A DNA stretch of 55,370 nt from NCBI RefSeq assembly GCF_900141895.1, contig NZ_FQYT01000020.1, positions 1 through 55,370 of the forward strand, given 5' to 3'. Under the pieces are notes generated by a model. It worked only from the letters and a program-made list of their open reading frames with translations, did no database searches and was not told the origin of the DNA. This document shows positions 1 to 8,513 of the stretch, piece by piece (the first letter of the stretch is position 1; each line of letters opens with the position of its first letter). The stretch is from Parasporobacterium paucivorans DSM 15970. GTDB taxonomy: Bacteria > Bacillota > Clostridia > Lachnospirales > Lachnospiraceae. Position numbers and translations under genes: made by a program.

Positions 1-83
1 CTTGTCTTAGGCTATGTCTTTCCCACTACTAGGGCAGACTAGGGACTTTAACCCTTAAGATTGTGCCCATGCTGGGCACACAC
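1..83 (-). mobile_element. 5' end of a group II intron (partial, probably class C)
   Basis: Read on the minus strand, the sequence starts at 83 with GTGTGTGCCCAGC, followed by a short hairpin (GTGCCCAGCATGGGCAC), then GGGTTAAAGTCCC and a closing AGCCTAAGACAAG block. This order (GUGYG 5' end, small stem, GGUnAAAGUCCC-like element, GCCUAA..CAAG) is characteristic of the start of domain I of bacterial group II introns, especially class C. The intron begins directly after the T-run of the terminator of the neighbouring oxidoreductase operon, the preferred target of class C introns. The rest, including any reverse transcriptase, lies outside the window. Confidence 0.7.
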
Positions 84-122
84 AAAAAAAAGCCCTGCAC
101 CTTCCTATAAGGTGCCAGGGCC
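84..122 (-). terminator. Intrinsic terminator of the oxidoreductase operon
   Basis: On the minus strand a GC-rich hairpin (GCCCTGGCACCTT, loop ATAGG, AAGGTGCAGGGC) is followed by eight T (84-91). It lies just after the beta-subunit stop at 147. Nearly the same hairpin occurs after the tRNA-Leu gene (23013-23052) and in the island's far repeat. Confidence 0.85.
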
Positions 123-146
123 GGATCAAACCATTTGGAAGTATCA

Positions 147-995
147 TTAAATGAATTTCTCCAGAATACTCTGCAATTTCTCCCTGCCGTCCTCCTTTTC
201 GGCCTTAAGCCTTGCGAATCCGTCTTCAAAGCACGGTTTATCTGTCTCATAGAACCTGCCTATGGCAATCGGACCCTTTGAAGTGTGATAATCCCACTCT
301 CTTATCGCCTCCAGTGCTTCTTCAAAATGCTCTGGATTGCTGATTTCAACTTCTTTTACATTTTCATTGTATGATTCATAAAGATTATTAAATGTGATGC
401 AAACCTGAAGTGCATCAATAAAAGAAAATCCTTTATGCAGTATCGCTTCCTTCAGCAATTTCCTGAAGTGCTGTTTTTTAACCGGGTAAGCACGGGCTAT
501 ATAGGTTGCTCCGCTTGCCAGCATAAGAGCAAGAGGATTGAACGGCTCCTCCTTGGCTCCGTATGGCATGGTCCGCCCCATATACCCCAGTTGGGAAGTC
601 GGGGTAGACTGCCCTGTGGCCAGCGCATAGGAACGGTTGTCATGGACAATGACCGTAATATCAACATTCCTCTTTGCGGCAAAAACCAAGTGTTCCAGTC
701 CCTCTGCAAAGGAATCCCCATCCCCCACAAAACAGACAACCTTGAGCTCCGGATCAGCCAGTTTTATGGCTGTCGCGACGGGCAGGGCTCTGCCATGAAT
801 GGAGTTGAAACTGTTGACATGGAGGTAATCAACTATTTTGGCGTGATTGCCGATTCCGCTTACGATTACTACTTTTTCCAGATCCAGGCCTTCCGACTTC
901 AATTCCTCCAAGACAGCCTCGAAACTGTTTAAAATTTCAAAGTTCCCGCAGCCAGGACACCATGTTATAGGCGCGTCGGTTTTCAACTGACTCAT
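147..995 (-). CDS. 2-oxoacid:ferredoxin oxidoreductase, beta subunit
   Basis: This is the thiamine-diphosphate subunit of a ferredoxin-dependent 2-oxoacid oxidoreductase, which oxidatively decarboxylates a 2-oxoacid to acyl-CoA and reduces ferredoxin. The 282 residues fit the family. Visible motifs are TWCPGCGNF near residue 11 (ThDP/cluster region), GIGNH near 48, and the ThDP/Mg signature GDGDSFAEG near 92 followed by HDN. The start ATG overlaps the stop of the upstream alpha gene (ATGA), so the two are translationally coupled. The sequence resembles the Kor/Por-like group, but substrate (pyruvate, 2-oxoglutarate or branched 2-oxoacid) cannot be fixed from sequence alone. No ferredoxin-like delta subunit lies beside it; a free ferredoxin is encoded at 39090. 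Confidence 0.9.
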   Translation of the reverse strand: MSQLKTDAPITWCPGCGNFEILNSFEAVLEELKSEGLDLEKVVIVSGIGNHAKIVDYLHVNSFNSIHGRALPVATAIKLADPELKVVCFVGDGDSFAEGLEHLVFAAKRNVDITVIVHDNRSYALATGQSTPTSQLGYMGRTMPYGAKEEPFNPLALMLASGATYIARAYPVKKQHFRKLLKEAILHKGFSFIDALQVCITFNNLYESYNENVKEVEISNPEHFEEALEAIREWDYHTSKGPIAIGRFYETDKPCFEDGFARLKAEKEDGREKLQSILEKFI

Positions 996-2653
996 TCAAT
1001 CACCTTCTCCACTTCTTTTTCGAGGTCCTCAAGAGAAAATGGCCTCCCGTCATATTTCAGGATTATCTCATCAACCGCAAATCCATACTGCTTCAAAAGC
1101 ATCGCAAGCTGCCCCCTGGCATTGCATTCCACGCTGACCAGTTTATCGACTCCCTGCAGGGCCTGGGTCAAATCTTTTTGCGGGAATGGGGACAGCACCA
1201 GCATCTGTATCATCTTAAACCCGTACTTCCTGGCTATTTCAAGACACACCCCTTTATTCGATCCCCAGCAGAGAAGGGCTGTCTGGCCGCTGTTGTAGAC
1301 CTTCACCTGCTCATAGTCTTCCAGCTCTTTCCCCAAATTTCTTTCTTTCAGCATCATCTTGTCTGCATATCCTTTTGCATGGTCCGGGCTTTCGCTGGCT
1401 AGCCCGTATTCGTCATGGATATAGCTGTTTGTTTTTATCACCTGCTCCTTTGTCGGAGCAAAAGCCAGGGGTGATATGCCACTTTCTGTATTGCTGTAGC
1501 GTTTGTATTCCCCTTCGCCATCCCAGAGTACCGGCTGTTCATCTGACAGTTCGCCCGCAAGACTGATGTCGAAGCTGAACACCCCCAGCCCCAGCGTCTT
1601 ATCCGTCAGTACAATGGCCGGGATCTGGTATTTCCATGCTTTATTCATCGCCAGTCCTGACCAGTAATACGCTTCTTCTGCATCGCCTGGCGCGACAACA
1701 AGCCGGGGCATTTCTCCATGTCCGGCATTCAAGGCAAAGTGCAGATCAGTCTGTGCCGTATAAGTTGGCATCCCAGTGGATGGTCCGGCTCTCTGTCCAA
1801 GCACTACCACAACCGGAAGCTCCGACATCGCAGACATTCCAAGACCCTCAGCCATCAGACTGAATCCGCCACCGGAAGTTCCAACTGCATTCTTTACACC
1901 CATATAGGAGTATCCCGACGACATCATGATAACCGCAATCTCGCTCTCTGGAAGAACAACCTGGAGGCCGAGCTCCGGTTCCAGGCTGGCCATCAGTTCT
2001 AATATCGGCGAGGTAGGGGTCATCGGGTACGCTATATAAGCCCGAAGTCCGGCCTTAAGCAGCCCCATGCTGATTGCCTGACAGCCGTTAAGCACCGGCA
2101 AAACCGGACGTTCCACCCCAGCGACAGGCATCCGTTCCTGCATCAAATTAAAAGCTGTGCGGGCTATCCGTATTTTCAGCTCCAGCATGTCCGGATAGTG
2201 TTTCCGGATAATGTCTTCGTAAATCTCCCATTTGACCTTTAATATTCTGCACAGCGCTCCAGCCATACAATATATCCCCATTGCAGGCTTGGCGCCCTCC
2301 TCCTTCAGTATCCTGCCAACCGGAAGCCCTGCGGCGGCCTGAACCAGGCCCTCTGCCGCTACCGTTTCAGAATCATAAAGTATAATCGTCTTTTCACTGA
2401 AGCTTTCCTTGTGCCGATCGATGGCATCCTGTCCGAATGCCATTACGACATCCGGCTGGTCCGAGTGTGCTGAGACTTTCTCCAGGGAAGCCCTGACGAC
2501 AACAAATTGATGCTGCCCTTTAATTACCGAAGGAAAATCATTGTACATGTAGATATGATAACCGAGATGGCTGAAAATCCTGCACAGCATTATGCCGGCC
2601 TCATCGATTCCATAGCCATTTGTTCCTCCCAAGAGTACAGTTATATTTCTCAA
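992..2653 (-). CDS. 2-oxoacid:ferredoxin oxidoreductase, fused gamma-alpha subunit
   Basis: Partner of the beta subunit at 147. The first ~190 residues are a gamma-type domain (LLGGTNGYGIDEAG near the start), followed by the alpha/pyrimidine-binding domain beginning around GCQAISMGLLKAG with the conserved AYPMTPTSP loop, and a C-terminal domain II. This gamma-alpha fusion (about 550 aa) is the normal layout for two-subunit enzymes of the family. I chose a TTG start at 2653 because GAAGG lies 7 bases upstream of it. An in-frame ATG at 2671 has its AAGG directly abutting and no usable spacing. It is probably the first gene of a two-gene operon ending in the terminator at 84-122. Confidence 0.88.
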   Translation of the reverse strand: MRNITVLLGGTNGYGIDEAGIMLCRIFSHLGYHIYMYNDFPSVIKGQHQFVVVRASLEKVSAHSDQPDVVMAFGQDAIDRHKESFSEKTIILYDSETVAAEGLVQAAAGLPVGRILKEEGAKPAMGIYCMAGALCRILKVKWEIYEDIIRKHYPDMLELKIRIARTAFNLMQERMPVAGVERPVLPVLNGCQAISMGLLKAGLRAYIAYPMTPTSPILELMASLEPELGLQVVLPESEIAVIMMSSGYSYMGVKNAVGTSGGGFSLMAEGLGMSAMSELPVVVVLGQRAGPSTGMPTYTAQTDLHFALNAGHGEMPRLVVAPGDAEEAYYWSGLAMNKAWKYQIPAIVLTDKTLGLGVFSFDISLAGELSDEQPVLWDGEGEYKRYSNTESGISPLAFAPTKEQVIKTNSYIHDEYGLASESPDHAKGYADKMMLKERNLGKELEDYEQVKVYNSGQTALLCWGSNKGVCLEIARKYGFKMIQMLVLSPFPQKDLTQALQGVDKLVSVECNARGQLAMLLKQYGFAVDEIILKYDGRPFSLEDLEKEVEKVIE

Positions 2654-2724
2654 ATGAATACCTTCTTTCATCCTTAAAAAATATAAACGGGTTACTGCAT
2701 CGGTTAAGACGGAATGTTTGTTGA

Positions 2725-3795
2725 CTATATTTTACTACGCAAATCACGATGGGTCAAATCTACAGATAAGCAGTTTTCTGCGCTTACCATTTTCCGATCT
2801 AATGCTTTTGCATATATTCTGCGCAGCTCATTTCCTACTATCGAAATATCTCTCTGTTTTGCCACTTCATATCCCTGTTCAGCAAGATTCTCTATTTTAT
2901 CTTCCAGTATATTTCTGATGTATATTTCAAACTCTTCTGTGTCTGCAGCTTTGTACACATCCCGTCCATCCACCAGCCAGCTGTCATATACTGGAATGTC
3001 CCGCAGCAGAATCGGAATTTTCATGGCTAATGCTTCCAGCACAACGATTCCCTCCGTTTCCTCATAGGAGGGGAAAAGGAATAAATCACTGTGTTCATAA
3101 GCTCTTTTCAGTTCGCTTTTCGGAACGTACCCTGCAAATTGCAGGTTTGGCAATTCCGTGCGGACTGCATCCCGTATCTTTTTGGGAACGGTGTGAAGAT
3201 TGGATTCTCCAAACCAAATGAACTTGTACTTTGGAAACCGCCTTGCCAGTTCTACAAATTCAGGCAGACCTTTTCTTCCTATCATCAGGCCAACCGACAT
3301 AATGATTTTATCTTCTTTTGAATATCCATACTTTGACCGGAACGCCATTCTTTCCGACTCATCTTCCGTCTTCCTGTAATACTCAAGATCTATGCCGTTC
3401 GAAATGACATGGATCTCCTTTTTGATCCCATAAGATTCCAATAACTGTTTCGAATATTCACTGGGAGTTACGATCATATCTCCATGACTGTAGCAGTGTT
3501 TTATCCATATTCCGAATAGCCCGTCGAACAAATTGGAACCCAGGTAAGAATTTTTAAAATCCTCCTTTGTCGAATGCGCATGAAATATGACTGGAATCCC
3601 AGATTGATGGGCCCTGCAGGCAATCCACAGCGACTTCGGAAACACCGTATTGATATGCACCACATCTGCATCCGCCAGGCCATCCGTGCATGATATCCGG
3701 TTCATGTCCGCTGCCATTTTCTGGTGGTAAATAGCACGCCCTACCCCACTCTTTTCAATCAGTTTCTGCATACCGGAATAAAAATAAACCCTCAT
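2725..3795 (-). CDS. GT4 family glycosyltransferase (glycolipid type)
   Basis: A GT-B fold glycosyltransferase of family 4, 356 residues. The N-terminus carries KSGVGRAIYHQ, the acceptor-side glycine motif of glycolipid glucosyl/galactosyltransferases. The C-terminal half has the nucleotide-sugar site with SVGLMIGRKG near 200 and the E-x7-E element EETEGIVVLEALA near 280. GAGGAAAGG precedes the ATG. It is the last gene of a minus-strand cluster with a TVP38-like membrane protein and a second GT4 enzyme. The inferred role is the second sugar addition to a glycosyl-diacylglycerol, by analogy with two-step glycolipid synthesis in Firmicutes. A polysaccharide role cannot be excluded. Confidence 0.8.
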   Translation of the reverse strand: MRVYFYSGMQKLIEKSGVGRAIYHQKMAADMNRISCTDGLADADVVHINTVFPKSLWIACRAHQSGIPVIFHAHSTKEDFKNSYLGSNLFDGLFGIWIKHCYSHGDMIVTPSEYSKQLLESYGIKKEIHVISNGIDLEYYRKTEDESERMAFRSKYGYSKEDKIIMSVGLMIGRKGLPEFVELARRFPKYKFIWFGESNLHTVPKKIRDAVRTELPNLQFAGYVPKSELKRAYEHSDLFLFPSYEETEGIVVLEALAMKIPILLRDIPVYDSWLVDGRDVYKAADTEEFEIYIRNILEDKIENLAEQGYEVAKQRDISIVGNELRRIYAKALDRKMVSAENCLSVDLTHRDLRSKI

Positions 3796-3813
3796 ATTAA
3801 TAACCTTTCCTCT

Positions 3814-4416
3814 CTATGAAATCGCCCGGAGCATCATCTCGAAAATCCGACTCAGGCCCAGGCTGTATATATAAATCGCCGCCGGCTTTCCCAACAGAAT
3901 AATTGCGGTAAATTTTTTAAACGGCATCCGACTGACTCCGGCTAAATAGCACAGGAAATCATCGGGTGCTACCGGCAAAAAAATCAGCAGGGCAAACATC
4001 TTTTCAAATTGATTTTCCTTCAGCAGATATCGGTTATACTTCTCAAAAAATCTGCTTCCAGTCATCTTTTGAACAAATCCTGTCCCATATTTTCTCGCAA
4101 TCATGAACGCCAGCATCGAGCCGATGCAGATCCCCAGGTAATTATAGATAAATCCTTTCACAGGGCCAAAAAAAACTACGCCAAACAGGCATCCCACAGC
4201 GCCCGGAAGGATCGGCACCACAACCTGTACCGCCTGAATTGCCAAAAATATGAGGGGAGCCATGATCCCACATCTGTTCAGAAATGCCTCCATCCTGTTT
4301 TGATTCGTGAATATTCCCTGTGTATAGCCATAAGCCATCAAGGCAATCAGCAGTGCCGTGCTGAGCAGCAGCAGCACTTTCTTATGATCACCCAGCCAGC
4401 TGATGCGCTTTTTCAT
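3814..4416 (-). CDS. TVP38/TMEM64 (DedA-like) membrane protein
   Basis: About 200 residues, very hydrophobic, with a TM helix near residue 15 (LLLLSTALLIALMAYGY), the SNARE-associated/VTT core (PGAVGCLFGVVFFGP, GSMLAFMIARKYG) and a C-terminal helix. VTT proteins are thought to move lipids or lipid carriers across the membrane. The start at 4416 is preferred to the longer frame from 4485 because GAAGGTG lies about 8 bases upstream, and the longer version would run deep into the upstream glycosyltransferase. Even so the two genes overlap by 29 bp. Position between two glycolipid-type GT4 genes suggests a role in the same lipid pathway, which is inference. Confidence 0.82.
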   Translation of the reverse strand: MKKRISWLGDHKKVLLLLSTALLIALMAYGYTQGIFTNQNRMEAFLNRCGIMAPLIFLAIQAVQVVVPILPGAVGCLFGVVFFGPVKGFIYNYLGICIGSMLAFMIARKYGTGFVQKMTGSRFFEKYNRYLLKENQFEKMFALLIFLPVAPDDFLCYLAGVSRMPFKKFTAIILLGKPAAIYIYSLGLSRIFEMMLRAIS

Positions 4417-5584
4417 ACACTTCACCTTCTTCCACAGCATGTGCCCAGCATACTTTATGATAGGTTCTCTCCAGTGTCTGGGCAAAATTCTGCAGAGATA
4501 TTCTTTGTATGCTTTCCTTACATATTTCCTTCATTTCTCTGCATTTCATATCAGAAAACAGCTTCTGATATGATTCAAGGAAATCACAGTCTGTACTGTA
4601 GCCATATCCATTTATCCCCTCCTGCAGGATCCCCTCCAGGCATTCATCCTTTCTTGCCAGAATGGGTTTTCCTGCGGCCAGGCTTTCAATATATGTCAGT
4701 CCCTGTGTCTCACTACTGGATGCACAGACAAAAGCATCCCCCAAAGCATAATAGTTCTCAACCCCGTTCCAGGCGACTTCTCCCGTGAATACAACGCGGT
4801 CCGCTATCCCCTCTTCACATGCCCTGTGCCTGAGGAATTCAAGTTCTGGGCCATTTCCAACAATAAGCAGCTTTGCCATCGGATCTGTTTTTTTCAGCCG
4901 TACCATTTTTTCTATCAATTCAATCTGATTCTTTTCACGTGAAACTCTGCCCACCGACAGCAGGATATGATCAGAACCGCTCAGATGATATTTTATCCTT
5001 AATCTTAAAACCTCATCCTCATCATATCTGTCAAACTTCGATATGTTCACACCTGTCGGCTGAATGATGATTTCTTTTTTCACTCCATACGAAGAAAGCA
5101 GCCTTTTCACCTTTTCCGTCGGCGCAATAATCAGATCTGCTTTTTCACAGCAGCTTCTACTGAAAGTCCTTGCTATACCTTTCAACTTCTGGTTCCCCGG
5201 AATCCGAAGATAATGTGTATAATCTTCATAAATGGTATGATAGGTATGAACATGCGGAATCCCCAACTGCTCGGCAAGCTTCCTGCCCAGATGTCCCACG
5301 CCAAACTCTGTCTGCGTATGGATCACATCCAGGTGAAGTTCTTTCACTTTATTTATCCATATTTTTGTCAGACTGTAAGTGACCCGACGTTCCTTCAGCA
5401 ATGCAAAAGGTACGCTCCTCAAACGAAATACATTGTATTCCATTTCCTTCATTTCCGGATTGGAAACAGTAAAAACATACACGGTGTTTCCCTCACTCTC
5501 CAGCTCACCTTTTAGCTGGTATGCTGAATTTGCTACTCCGTTCACTTCCGGATAATATGTATCAGTAAAAATTCCGATATTCAT
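4388..5584 (-). CDS. GT4 family glycosyltransferase, diacylglycerol glucosyltransferase-like
   Basis: A 398-residue GT-B enzyme of family 4. The N-terminus (IGIFTDTYYPEVNGVANS) is the hallmark of 1,2-diacylglycerol 3-glucosyltransferase-like enzymes, with HTYHTIYEDYTHY near 115. The donor domain has LSVGRVSREKNQIELI near 210 and the E-x7-E motif SSSETQGLTYIESLAAGKP near 288. A strong AGGAGG precedes the ATG. It is the first gene of the minus-strand cluster (4388-5584, 3814-4416, 2725-3795). Inference: it makes the monoglycosyl-diacylglycerol extended by the enzyme at 2725. It is transcribed divergently from the PAP2/two-component operon and shares its 190-bp intergenic region. Confidence 0.82.
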   Translation of the reverse strand: MNIGIFTDTYYPEVNGVANSAYQLKGELESEGNTVYVFTVSNPEMKEMEYNVFRLRSVPFALLKERRVTYSLTKIWINKVKELHLDVIHTQTEFGVGHLGRKLAEQLGIPHVHTYHTIYEDYTHYLRIPGNQKLKGIARTFSRSCCEKADLIIAPTEKVKRLLSSYGVKKEIIIQPTGVNISKFDRYDEDEVLRLRIKYHLSGSDHILLSVGRVSREKNQIELIEKMVRLKKTDPMAKLLIVGNGPELEFLRHRACEEGIADRVVFTGEVAWNGVENYYALGDAFVCASSSETQGLTYIESLAAGKPILARKDECLEGILQEGINGYGYSTDCDFLESYQKLFSDMKCREMKEICKESIQRISLQNFAQTLERTYHKVCWAHAVEEGEVYEKAHQLAG

Positions 5585-5670
5585 AAAAAGCCTCCTCGAT
5601 ATCTGTCCACACTTAATATATCAGGCACAAATAAATATCCGGAAGGTTTTTTGTAAACGTTTAATAAACA

Positions 5671-5723
5671 ATTTGTTTGATAATTGTTTAGAAATTGTTT
5701 AGGATTTACTCTATGCATGTTTA
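5671..5723 (+). promoter_or_regulatory. 11-bp-spaced direct repeats upstream of the PAP2/two-component operon
   Basis: The element GTTT(A/G) recurs with its G at 5675, 5686, 5697 and 5719, that is at 11, 11 and 22 bp, within AT-rich copies of ATTGTTTAGA. Direct repeats on one helix face are the typical site of OmpR/PhoB-type response regulators, and such a regulator is encoded downstream at 7797. A -10-like TATGAT lies at 5735-5740 with a poor -35 (TATGCA), as expected for an activated promoter. Binding by the local regulator is inference. Confidence 0.5.
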
Positions 5724-5772
5724 GAACCGTCTTATATGATAACTTAATAACGCTATATGCAGGAGGTTTACT

Positions 5773-6339
5773 ATGTTCCATTTTTTATCACAGTTAGACG
5801 GAAGTCTACTTGTCTGGATTCAGAATCTTTTGGTTCACGATATGTTTACGCCCTTTTTTAAATTTTTAACAACCATCGGAAACGCAGGGGCGGTATGGAT
5901 CATTATATCGGTAATACTGCTAGTCCCAAAAAAGACCAGGCCTGTCGGCATAATATCATTGATAGCACTGTGCGGTTCATTTATAATAGATAATATGATT
6001 TTAAAAAATCTTATTGCCCGAACGAGACCGTATGATGTGGTTTCCGGAGTGCAGCTGCTGATAGCAAGGCCGAATGACTTTTCTTTCCCCTCGGGACATA
6101 CCGGAAGTTCATTTGCGGCAGCAGTAGTGTTATATAGGGAATTGCCGAAGAAATATGGGGTTCCGGCATTGATACTTGCCGCCCTCATTGGCTTATCGAG
6201 GATTTACCTTGGTGTACATTATCCATCGGACGTGATATGCGGGGCATTATTTGGAAGTATAATAGCCATTTTCATAAGCAGTGCATTCCATATATTAAAG
6301 GATGATGGAAATCTGCGATTCCTTGATCGATGGATTTAG
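5773..6339 (+). CDS. PAP2-family membrane phosphatase
   Basis: A 188-residue integral membrane phosphatase of the type 2 phosphatidic-acid phosphatase family, which hydrolyses lipid phosphates such as phosphatidate or undecaprenyl pyrophosphate on the outer membrane face. All three catalytic motifs are present in order: K-x6-RP (KNLIARTRP, near 77), PSGH (near 112) and SR-x5-H-x3-D (SRIYLGVHYPSD, near 151). Several TM helices surround them. AGGAGG lies upstream of the ATG. It is followed at once by a histidine kinase and response regulator on the same strand, suggesting one operon. Substrate is unknown; bacitracin resistance-type UppP activity is a possibility. Confidence 0.87.
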   Translation: MFHFLSQLDGSLLVWIQNLLVHDMFTPFFKFLTTIGNAGAVWIIISVILLVPKKTRPVGIISLIALCGSFIIDNMILKNLIARTRPYDVVSGVQLLIARPNDFSFPSGHTGSSFAAAVVLYRELPKKYGVPALILAALIGLSRIYLGVHYPSDVICGALFGSIIAIFISSAFHILKDDGNLRFLDRWI

Positions 6340-6361
6340 AAAAAAAGAGGAGAAGACTGTC

Positions 6362-7786
6362 ATGACGATGAAAAGAAGAATATTTATTTCAAATACAGTG
6401 ATTGTCCTATTTTCATTATTAATTTTATTAGGGCTTGGCGGTGTGATCGTCGGCCTTTTCAAGAATGAATTCATGAATATCATCGAGCAGAAGTCGCAGA
6501 TTGCGGCACACAATTATGAAGTTCAGGGCATCCTGCAAAGTGCGGGGGATTATAATGGAGATTGGAATGCATTAAGTGATGCGCTGGCTGCTTATGATTA
6601 TGAGCTATATGTATCCGATAGCAATCAAAACGAATTGTACTCCAATATCAGGCACAGTGAATGGGAGTGCATCAGTGAACTGGAAAAATCAAGCTTTGAT
6701 TCAGAACAGGTTGTTTTATACAGTATGGAAAACGTAACTATTGCCAAAGAAAAAATTCTCAAAGGCGAAGAATCAACGTATATCTACGCAGCCTATTACC
6801 CCAAAGAAGCCTCCATTCTTGGAATGGACCGGGGAATATTTGACATGTTCATTATCGTGTTCGTAGTGGCGGGAGTTTTGGCCATTCTTGGACTGCTGTT
6901 ATGCAGCCAGATTTTTACGAACATGCTTATCCGCAAAGTATTGGTTCCGGTGGAAGAGCTTCGTCTTGCTGCGAAACGGATCGAAGAGGGAAACTTCGAT
7001 GAAAACATTGAATATAACAAGGATGACGAGTTCCTGGAAGTTTGCACCGCGTTTAATAATATGCAGCAGCATCTGAAAGAGGGTGTTGAGCAGAGCGCCG
7101 CATATGAGAAAGCGAGGACAGATATGATTTCCGGAATATCTCATGATTTACGAACGCCTCTTACTTCGGTGAAGGGCTATATAAAAGGTTTGAAGGATGG
7201 AATCGCCAATACGCCGGAAAAGCAGGAACAGTACTTAGATACAGCGTACAGAAAAGCATGTGATATGGATATTTTGCTGCAGAAATTATTTTATTTTTCC
7301 AAGCTGGAAACGGGGAACATGCCATTTTTCAAGCAGAGAATAGACTTTACAACGTGGATTGCATCTTATACAGAAAACAGAAGGGGTGAATGGGAGCAGC
7401 AAAATCTGCAGGTCGCTCTGGAAACAGATCATCATGAACATCCCGTGTATATTGATTCAGAACAAATGAAGCGTGTATTTGATAACGTAATCGACAACAG
7501 TATAAAATATTCGGATCGTGACAATCTCCATGTATGGATAAAGGTGTCCGGGCATGATGGAAAAGTTCTTATCCAGATAAAAGATAACGGAAAAGGTACA
7601 GATAGCGATAAACTGGGGCATTTGTTTGAACTGTTCTATCGCGGGGACGAATCCAGAAACAGCAAAAAAGAAGGCAGTGGTCTGGGCCTGTACATCTGCA
7701 GGCATATTGTCGAGCAACACGGGGGAACCATCAATGCAGCAAACGACAATGGGTTCACTATTTCCATTGAGCTGTCTGAAAAATAA
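6362..7786 (+). CDS. Sensor histidine kinase
   Basis: A membrane sensor kinase of about 474 residues. It has an N-terminal TM helix (IVLFSLLILLGLGGVIVGL), an extracytoplasmic sensor of ~130 residues, a second TM helix, and a HAMP linker. The HisKA box ISHDLRTPL has the phospho-accepting His near residue 261. The HATPase has an N box (DNSIKYS), a G1 box (DNGKG) and a G2 box (GSGLGLYI). I chose ATG 6362 because GAGGAG lies about 10 bases upstream; the longer frame from 6302 overlaps the PAP2 gene and lacks a site. It pairs with the response regulator at 7797. The stimulus is unknown; coupling to a lipid phosphatase hints at envelope stress. Confidence 0.92.
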   Translation: MTMKRRIFISNTVIVLFSLLILLGLGGVIVGLFKNEFMNIIEQKSQIAAHNYEVQGILQSAGDYNGDWNALSDALAAYDYELYVSDSNQNELYSNIRHSEWECISELEKSSFDSEQVVLYSMENVTIAKEKILKGEESTYIYAAYYPKEASILGMDRGIFDMFIIVFVVAGVLAILGLLLCSQIFTNMLIRKVLVPVEELRLAAKRIEEGNFDENIEYNKDDEFLEVCTAFNNMQQHLKEGVEQSAAYEKARTDMISGISHDLRTPLTSVKGYIKGLKDGIANTPEKQEQYLDTAYRKACDMDILLQKLFYFSKLETGNMPFFKQRIDFTTWIASYTENRRGEWEQQNLQVALETDHHEHPVYIDSEQMKRVFDNVIDNSIKYSDRDNLHVWIKVSGHDGKVLIQIKDNGKGTDSDKLGHLFELFYRGDESRNSKKEGSGLGLYICRHIVEQHGGTINAANDNGFTISIELSEK

Positions 7787-7796
7787 AGGAGGAAGC

Positions 7797-8507
7797 ATGA
7801 TTCCCAAAATACTGATTGTTGAGGATGATGAAGAAATTGCAATTCTCGAAAAAGATTATCTGGAAACGTGCGGCTATGAAGTCATTGTGAAAAACAACGG
7901 CGAATCTGTACCTGAAATGCTTTTTACAGGCGGATATGATTTGCTGATTCTGGATTTGATGCTTCCTGGCAGATCGGGATACGACATATGCAGAGAAATC
8001 AGGGATAAAATTGATATTCCAATTCTTATGGTGACCGCAAAAACGGAATCCATAGATAAAATAAGGGGCTTGGGATTAGGGGCAGATGACTATATCTCGA
8101 AGCCTTTTGATCCCGCCGAACTGGTGGCCAGAGTAAAGTCCCATTTAAAACAATATGAACGATTGACCGCACACGCAGCCTCTGACGGCAATGCAGAGGA
8201 TACTGAAAATGTCATACAAATCGGTAATCTGCGGATTTTGGCAAAGAGCTGGAAGGTGTACAGGGGGAATGAAGAAATCAAATTTCCACACAGGGAATTT
8301 GAGCTTTTAAAGTTTCTGGCAATGAACCCCAATATGGTGTTTTCAAAGGAATACCTGTTTGAAACAATTTGGAAATATGACTATGTAGGCGACAGCGCGA
8401 CTGTAACGGTGCATATCAACCGAATCCGTGAAAAGATTGAAGAGGACAGCAAGAACCCACTAATCATCGAAACAGTCTGGGGCGCAGGCTATCGTCTTAA
8501 TCTCTAA
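7797..8507 (+). CDS. OmpR-family response regulator
   Basis: A 236-residue DNA-binding response regulator. The receiver domain has the acidic pair (VEDDEE), the phosphorylatable Asp at residue 53 (LILDLMLPG), the Thr switch (MVTAK) and the conserved Lys (ISKPFDP). The C-terminal winged helix ends TVTVHINRIREKIE..WGAGYRL, typical of OmpR/PhoB. The start at 7797 is set by AAAGGAGG 6 bases upstream; the frame stays open back to 7626 inside the kinase gene but that is not coding. The cognate kinase is directly upstream. Likely autoregulation through the repeats at 5671-5723 is inference. Confidence 0.94.
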   Translation: MIPKILIVEDDEEIAILEKDYLETCGYEVIVKNNGESVPEMLFTGGYDLLILDLMLPGRSGYDICREIRDKIDIPILMVTAKTESIDKIRGLGLGADDYISKPFDPAELVARVKSHLKQYERLTAHAASDGNAEDTENVIQIGNLRILAKSWKVYRGNEEIKFPHREFELLKFLAMNPNMVFSKEYLFETIWKYDYVGDSATVTVHINRIREKIEEDSKNPLIIETVWGAGYRLNL

Positions 8508-8513
8508 ACACTC

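Noticed and set aside
4009-4788. Plus-strand open frame of 259 codons
   Set aside because: Antisense to the TVP38 and GT4 genes; composition is His/Pro/Ser-rich as expected of a shadow.
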